Below, in pieces: positions 13,369 to 17,022 of a stretch of 17,022 nucleotides of DNA; the stretch's first letter is position 1; each line of letters opens with the position of its first letter. Source of the stretch: an uncultured Eubacteriales bacterium. Its GTDB lineage: Bacteria; Bacillota; Clostridia; Oscillospirales; CAG-272. A program made the position numbers and the translations under genes. The DNA is taken from NCBI GenBank assembly GCA_934525675.1, contig CAKSZH010000020.1, positions 1 through 17,022 on the forward strand, read 5' to 3'. The notes under the pieces were generated by a model. That model saw nothing but the letters and a program-made list of their open reading frames with translations. It was not told where the DNA came from and searched no databases.

Positions 13369-14562
13369 ATGTTATTGAAGAATCCGCCGATGGGTTGGAA
13401 CACCTGGAACACCTTTGCCGAGCACATTTCCGATCAGCTGATCCGGGAAACCGTAGATATGATGGTCACGGAGGGTTATCGCGATGCCGGTTATGAATAC
13501 ATCGTCATCGACGACTGCTGGTCGCTCCGCGAACGCGGAAAGGACGGCGAACTGATCGCCGATCCCGAAAAGTTCCCCTACGGTATGAAGGCGCTTGCCG
13601 ATTACGTACATTCCAAAGGCTTCAAGTTCGGAATGTATTCCTGTGCCGGTGTCCGTACCTGCGCCGGATACCCCGGCTCCTATGATCACGAATATCAGGA
13701 TGCCCGCACCTTTGCTTCCTGGGGCGTTGATTACCTCAAGTACGATTTCTGCTTCTTCCCCAACCGTGCGGACTGCAAGCTCCGTTATCTTATGATGTCC
13801 CAGGCGCTCCGTGCAACCGGAAGAGACATCGTCTTCTCCGCCTGCAACTGGGGTGTGGAAGAGCCCTGGACCTGGATGAGAAGCGTCGGAGCTCATCTCT
13901 ACCGTTCGACAAGTGATATTTTCGACACCTTCCGTGATACGGCAAACATCATCAAGCAGCAGTATGACAAGTTCAACATGAACGCACCCAACTGCTACAA
14001 CGACATTGATATGATGACGGTCGGTATGTACGGTCAGGGTCATGTCGGCGGGCAGGAAGATTTCAACAACTACGAGGAATACGTAACACAGTTTGCGTTC
14101 TGGTGCTACTTCAACGCTCCTCTTATGATGGGCGCAGATCTCCGCAAGCTCAACGAAATGACCGGCGACAAGGACACCGACGAGCTTCGCAAAAAGACCA
14201 AGGCACTTCTCCAGAACAAGGCGCTCATTGAGTTGAACCAGGACGAAGAACAGCGTCCTCCATTCCTTGTCAGGCGCGAGGGCGACAAATTTACCTTTGT
14301 GAAAGAAGTCAATAACAACGAATTCGTCATCGGTGTCTTCAACCTGAACGACACCCAGCAATTGACCGATATTCTCCTGACCGACTGCGGTATGCCGGTC
14401 AGCTCCGGCGTTGCCGTGGAAGCATACGACATTCTGGAAGAAAAGCCGCTTGGCACCTTTGTCGATGACCTGACGGTTACCCCCATGAAGCATGGATGCA
14501 AGCTCATTCGTTGCCGTTTCGTACCCCGCAACGGTTTTGACGGAAACCGCCTCGCAGACTGA
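13369..14562 (+). CDS. Alpha-galactosidase, GH27 family, cytosolic
   Basis: Retaining glycoside hydrolase of family 27, expected to release terminal alpha-galactose (raffinose, melibiose type sugars) or, less often, N-acetylgalactosamine. The 397 residues start MLLKNPPMGWNTWNTF, the family's typical (beta/alpha)8 opening, with VIDDCW at 46-51. The predicted nucleophile is Asp126 in YLKYDFC and the acid/base Asp183 in YRSTSDI. The usual PGxWNDPDM segment appears as a variant, APNCYNDIDMMTVG. A C-terminal beta domain follows from about residue 300. There is no signal peptide, so the substrate must be imported; no transporter is in the window. GAGGAG lies 9 nt before the ATG. The galactose-metabolism genes are not nearby. 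Substrate preference is unproven. Confidence 0.92.
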   Translation: MLLKNPPMGWNTWNTFAEHISDQLIRETVDMMVTEGYRDAGYEYIVIDDCWSLRERGKDGELIADPEKFPYGMKALADYVHSKGFKFGMYSCAGVRTCAGYPGSYDHEYQDARTFASWGVDYLKYDFCFFPNRADCKLRYLMMSQALRATGRDIVFSACNWGVEEPWTWMRSVGAHLYRSTSDIFDTFRDTANIIKQQYDKFNMNAPNCYNDIDMMTVGMYGQGHVGGQEDFNNYEEYVTQFAFWCYFNAPLMMGADLRKLNEMTGDKDTDELRKKTKALLQNKALIELNQDEEQRPPFLVRREGDKFTFVKEVNNNEFVIGVFNLNDTQQLTDILLTDCGMPVSSGVAVEAYDILEEKPLGTFVDDLTVTPMKHGCKLIRCRFVPRNGFDGNRLAD

Positions 14563-14568
14563 TCGTTC

Positions 14569-14817
14569 ATGGATGACATTTGTTTCAAATGCCGGAAGAG
14601 TCCCCTTTCATCCAATGAAAGGGGACTCTGTCTCAAATACCTCGGGCGGGCAACCACACAGTTTCTTTGTATGGATTGCCTTGCTGAAGAACTGGGTACC
14701 AGCACAGCCGACCTGGAACACATGATCTTCGTCTTCCGCACGCAGGGGTGCCGCCTGTTCCCCCCGCTCACCCCGGGCGAAGTCGATCCTGCCAAAAAAG
14801 AAGACATAATCTGTTGA
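14569..14817 (+). CDS. Small Cys-rich (zinc-finger-like) protein, 82 residues
   Basis: I do not know its function. Two CxxC pairs, Cys5/Cys8 (CFKC) and Cys34/Cys37 (CMDC), about 26 residues apart, look like a treble-clef or zinc-ribbon metal site. The stretch LGTSTADLEHMIFVFRTQGCRLF after it would be a helix-turn segment. I recall similar short CxxC...CxxC proteins in many Clostridia, but this was not checked. The ATG is 6 nt past the alpha-galactosidase stop and has no good site of its own, so translation is probably coupled. A perfect 15-bp hairpin lies inside codons 10-21. The final residues PAKKEDIIC end with a Cys, followed by TGA. Confidence 0.75.
   Translation: MDDICFKCRKSPLSSNERGLCLKYLGRATTQFLCMDCLAEELGTSTADLEHMIFVFRTQGCRLFPPLTPGEVDPAKKEDIIC
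14597..14629 (+). repeat. 15-bp perfect hairpin inside the small Cys-rich gene
   Basis: AGAGTCCCCTTTCAT (14597-14611), loop CCA, ATGAAAGGGGACTCT (14615-14629). It is 33 nt long with a 3-nt loop and no mismatch. No T run follows, so it is not a normal terminator. It starts about 28 nt into the coding frame. Confidence 0.9.
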
Positions 14818-14875
14818 TCTGTACCGTTAACAAACACATCAGCAAGACAAATTTTACAGAAAGGAGTCGGAAATA

Positions 14876-15580
14876 ATGAACGAGTTCCTCCGGATACTGG
14901 ACTACCTCAGGGATTATAACGTTGTTTCGGTGGTGGTCAGACTTATTCTGTCCGTTTTGCTCGGTGGTTTTATCGGAATCGAGCGCGGTCGTCACGGACG
15001 CGCCGCGGGACTTCGGACGCATATTCTGGTCTGCCTCGGTGCTGCCATGACCTCCCTGCTCGGTGTGTTTATTACCGTAAAATTAGGGCTTGCCTCGGAT
15101 GCCTCGCGTATTGCCGCACAAGTCATTTCCGGCATTGGTTTTCTCGGCGTCGGAACCATTGTCATCAAGGGTCGCTTTCAGGTTTCCGGATTGACGACAG
15201 CCGCAGGACTCTGGGCTACCGCCGCAATCGGTCTTGCCACCGGTTACGGCTTTTATGAAGGTGCAGTTCTCGGCACGATCCTCGCGGTACTCACCGTCGC
15301 GTGCCTGTTGCGACTGGAAACACGCATCAATCGTACCAACCAGCGGCTCGGGATTTATCTGGAGCTTGACAATGTAAAAGAAGTCAATGCAATCACTGCG
15401 TATCTGAACACGACTTGGGGGGCATCCGATATTCAGGTCACTCCGCCGCGTTCCGCGGTTGAAAACAACGTCGGGATCGAAGCGACTGTCCGGCGTTATG
15501 ATGCAGATGTCACCGCCAAAGAACTGATAACCAAAATTGCGGAATTGCCGCATATCGTCTACGTACTGGAATCCATCTGA
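14876..15580 (+). CDS. MgtC/SapB-family membrane protein
   Basis: Integral membrane protein, 234 residues. The MgtC/SapB domain covers about 19-148: a first helix with LILSVLLGGFIGIERGRHGRAAGLRTHILVCLGAAM (23-58), where the IGIERG and AGLRTH motifs are characteristic, then VISGIGFLGVGTIVIKG (83-99) and GLTTAAGLWATAAIGLATG (105-123). The C-terminal part (about 155-234) is soluble and ACT-like, ending with VRRYDADVTAKELITKIAELPHIVYVLESI. AAAGGAG lies 7-8 nt before the ATG. MgtC in pathogens influences Mg2+ homeostasis and F1F0 ATPase; in Firmicutes the family is broad and the role of this copy is unknown. It is upstream of the ROK-like gene with 85 nt between. Confidence 0.9.
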   Translation: MNEFLRILDYLRDYNVVSVVVRLILSVLLGGFIGIERGRHGRAAGLRTHILVCLGAAMTSLLGVFITVKLGLASDASRIAAQVISGIGFLGVGTIVIKGRFQVSGLTTAAGLWATAAIGLATGYGFYEGAVLGTILAVLTVACLLRLETRINRTNQRLGIYLELDNVKEVNAITAYLNTTWGASDIQVTPPRSAVENNVGIEATVRRYDADVTAKELITKIAELPHIVYVLESI

Positions 15581-15582
15581 CG

Positions 15583-15616
15583 GTGTCACCCGCGCATTGT
15601 TTCCTGACACGTTTTT
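15583..15616 (+). terminator. Possible weak terminator after the MgtC-family gene
   Basis: GTGTCA (15583-15588) pairs with TGACAC (15605-15610), with a 16-nt loop, followed by GTTTTT. The stem is short and the loop long, so read-through into the next gene is likely. Confidence 0.4.
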
Positions 15617-15665
15617 GCATAACTCCGTCCTCATACGACAAAAACCGACAGAAAGGAGAGCCCCC

Positions 15666-16625
15666 ATGCCGCAGTCCGCGTCCGGAATCCGTTTCAACAA
15701 ACGGATTTTTCAGCTTGCCGCAGAAAAGCCGGGGATCACCCGCGGCGAAATCGCCAAGGCACTGAACATCAGTCTCTCCAAGGCGGGTTATGATATCAGC
15801 ACACTGATGAAATACGGATTGCTTTCCGAATACCCCGGCAAAGATACCGGAAAAGGAAGACATCCGTCCGGTTTTCGGGTACACTGCCCGGTTCTGTTCC
15901 GGATCTATGATCTCTCCGCACGCACTTTCAACTGTACGGATTACACTGCGGACGGAATGGTCGTTCGGACGGTGAACTACCCGTATTATGCTCCGTATCC
16001 GTTCGATACCAATCTGGAATTGTACAGCGACCGTGTCAGACAGGGGGACCGCTCCACCGCACCGCTGATGTGTGCGCTGCTTCTGCCTCCGCCTGCCCGT
16101 TTTGTCGATCCGACGGCACCGATCCGCCCCGCCTTCCCCACCACGGAAATTATGAAAAAGAATCTGGAGATCATCGTCGGTCATCGGATCTTTTGCACCG
16201 CCGACCGTGTTTCCGCCATTTCAAAAGGCGCCGGCGTTCTTTTAACCGGTCAGCAGGCTTTCTTCGGGCTCCACCTCGGAGACGAGGTATTCAGTGTTTA
16301 TCTTTCACCCGGAAAAGAGCCGGTCGTCCGTTCTCTCAAGAACTGTCTCTCCTCTGATTCCGGGGCAGACTGTGCAAGAATTGCGCGCATGTCGGCAGGC
16401 GTTATGTATTTGGGCGGCGTTACTTCCTGGCAAATCTACGCCGAACGTAAATTTTACGCCGTCAAGGAGCAGATCGAACAATTCTTCCCCTCCAATGCAG
16501 AGTTTCCGCGCGAGGTAATGTGGAACACCTCCGTCCCGCACCATTGGTTGCTCCAGTACCTGCGCAGTCGCTGGCTGGATCAGGTCTGCACGAATTTCAA
16601 CCGAAAAATTGCGGGAAAAGGTTGA
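15666..16625 (+). CDS. Winged-HTH protein resembling a divergent ROK regulator
   Basis: The ATG at 15666 (319 residues) is preferred: AAGGAG is 8-9 nt upstream. The frame extends to 15537 inside the mgtC-like gene without a site, so that start is rejected. Residues about 10-56 form a MarR/ROK-type winged helix-turn-helix (KRIFQLAAEKPGITRGEIAKALNISLSKAGYDISTLMKYGLL), followed by a wing (GKGRHPSGFRV). The rest follows the layout of a ROK sugar-kinase fold (FRIYDLSARTF 78-88 in the place of the first strand and Asp), but there is no DxGxT phosphate motif and no CxxGxxGC zinc site. I infer a degenerate effector domain, possibly sensing a sugar or nothing. It is a likely transcription factor; targets are unknown. 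Family assignment beyond the HTH is uncertain. Confidence 0.7.
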   Translation: MPQSASGIRFNKRIFQLAAEKPGITRGEIAKALNISLSKAGYDISTLMKYGLLSEYPGKDTGKGRHPSGFRVHCPVLFRIYDLSARTFNCTDYTADGMVVRTVNYPYYAPYPFDTNLELYSDRVRQGDRSTAPLMCALLLPPPARFVDPTAPIRPAFPTTEIMKKNLEIIVGHRIFCTADRVSAISKGAGVLLTGQQAFFGLHLGDEVFSVYLSPGKEPVVRSLKNCLSSDSGADCARIARMSAGVMYLGGVTSWQIYAERKFYAVKEQIEQFFPSNAEFPREVMWNTSVPHHWLLQYLRSRWLDQVCTNFNRKIAGKG

Positions 16626-16650
16626 AATTCCGTCCGGAACATGATAGAAT
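16622..16650 (+). promoter_or_regulatory. Sigma-A promoter upstream of the tRNA-Arg locus
   Basis: TTGAAA (16622-16627), 17 nt, TAGAAT (16645-16650). The -35 box overlaps the stop of the ROK-like gene. A second candidate, TTGTCC-16 nt-TAATAC (16713-16740), lies closer to the tRNA copies. Confidence 0.6.
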
Positions 16651-16749
16651 AATATTTGTTGCCAGAAAAGCCGTAACCGATTGCCGGGGCAACAGGTTGC
16701 CGGAGAGCACCGTTGTCCCGCACCGGTTTACGTGTAATACCGTCCGTCT

Positions 16750-16820
16750 GTTTCCGTAGCTCAGCTGGATAGAGCGACCGCCTCCTAAGCGGCAGATCGT
16801 TCGAATCCTGCGAAGGCTCA
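16750..16820 (+). pseudogene. Degenerate tRNA-Arg (CCT) copy
   Basis: The first 44 bases (GTTTCCG, D arm, anticodon arm with loop CTCCTAA) match the intact copy at 16843 apart from a few changes. The T arm lacks about 4 nt of its 5' stem strand, the 3' acceptor strand does not pair with GTTTCCG over its full length, and there is no CCA. T28-A42 of the intact copy is C28-G42 here, a compensatory change, while A27-C43 no longer pairs. This suggests the copy was once functional and later decayed. Confidence 0.8.
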
Positions 16821-16842
16821 AAACTGAATAATTGTTGCATAC

Positions 16843-16919
<77 letters not shown>

Positions 16920-16925
16920 AAACCC

Positions 16926-16968
16926 TTGCCGTAAGCCGTTTTTTGATGGTTTACGGCATTGTTTTTTC
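16926..16968 (+). terminator. Intrinsic terminator after tRNA-Arg
   Basis: TTGCCGTAAGCC pairs with GGTTTACGGCA(T) (about 11 bp with one wobble), the loop is about 10 nt, and the 3' arm is followed by TTGTTTTTTCTC. It begins 7 nt after the tRNA end. Confidence 0.88.
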
Positions 16969-16977
16969 TCTCACGCT

Positions 16978-17018
16978 CGTCAAATTTGAAGGAATCGAAC
17001 GATCCGAAATTTTTGACG
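16978..17018. repeat. Unexplained 41-nt hairpin at the right edge
   Basis: CGTCAAATTT pairs with AAATTTTTGACG with a 2-nt bulge, enclosing GGAATCG/CGATCC with one bulged A. No gene is visible between it and the tRNA terminator. The window ends 4 nt later, so its context is unknown. Confidence 0.55.
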
Positions 17019-17022
17019 GGCT

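Noticed and set aside
13372..14493. Open frame of 373 codons on the minus strand opposite the alpha-galactosidase gene
   Set aside because: The plus-strand frame is a complete GH27 enzyme with catalytic residues and a ribosome binding site. The antisense frame has no recognisable motif and reflects codon bias of the real gene.
16978..17018. Minus-strand tRNA suggested by TTCGATT at the edge
   Set aside because: There is a T-loop-like core only, with no CCA, acceptor or anticodon arm in the flanking bases.

Overview
The window looks like a chromosomal segment of an uncultured Clostridia member, probably a gut Oscillospirales or Christensenellales relative. The evidence is gene order and gene type. 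A large Bacillus-type SRP RNA lies next to dnaX-ybaB-recR. The rplU-prp-rpmA cluster includes the Firmicutes-specific L27 N-terminal extension and its protease. There is a processive glycolipid glycosyltransferase, an SLH-domain surface protein, strong AGGAGG ribosome binding sites and canonical sigma-A promoters. GC content is moderate to high for the group. The assignment is by inference; no taxonomic marker was searched.

The left part (1-10026) is entirely on the minus strand. Reading along that strand from the divergent point at about 10.1 kb, it holds: a GT28-type diacylglycerol glycosyltransferase; a 347-bp gap with several inverted and direct repeats; secD-secF; a promoter plus structured leader feeding rplU-prp-rpmA and a strong terminator; an SLH surface protein; then a promoter driving the SRP RNA, which runs without a terminator into a 115-residue unknown protein, dnaX, ybaB, recR and a terminator. 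At the left edge another minus-strand promoter points out of the window.

The right part (10206-16919) is on the plus strand: a flavin-reductase-like protein, proA, asnA with a terminator, then a promoter with a structured leader, a cytosolic GH27 alpha-galactosidase, a small Cys-rich (zinc-finger-like) protein, an MgtC/SapB-family membrane protein, and a winged-HTH protein that resembles a ROK regulator with a decayed sugar-kinase domain. Next come a degenerate tRNA-Arg copy, an intact tRNA-Arg(CCT), a terminator and an unexplained hairpin at the right edge.

Functionally the left half is core machinery: protein export and membrane insertion (SRP RNA, SecDF), ribosome assembly (L21, L27 and the L27-processing protease) and replication/repair (DnaX, YbaB, RecR). 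The right half is more accessory: amino-acid biosynthesis, alpha-galactoside use, ion/membrane homeostasis and regulation. I found no intact insertion sequence, CRISPR array or phage. The most interesting items are RNA- and DNA-level structures: a 15-bp perfect hairpin inside the small Cys-rich gene, two strong divergent promoters whose -35 boxes are 3 bp apart, phased repeats and a possible pseudoknot upstream of secD, a hairpin between rplU and prp, the decayed tRNA copy, and the divergent ROK-like protein.
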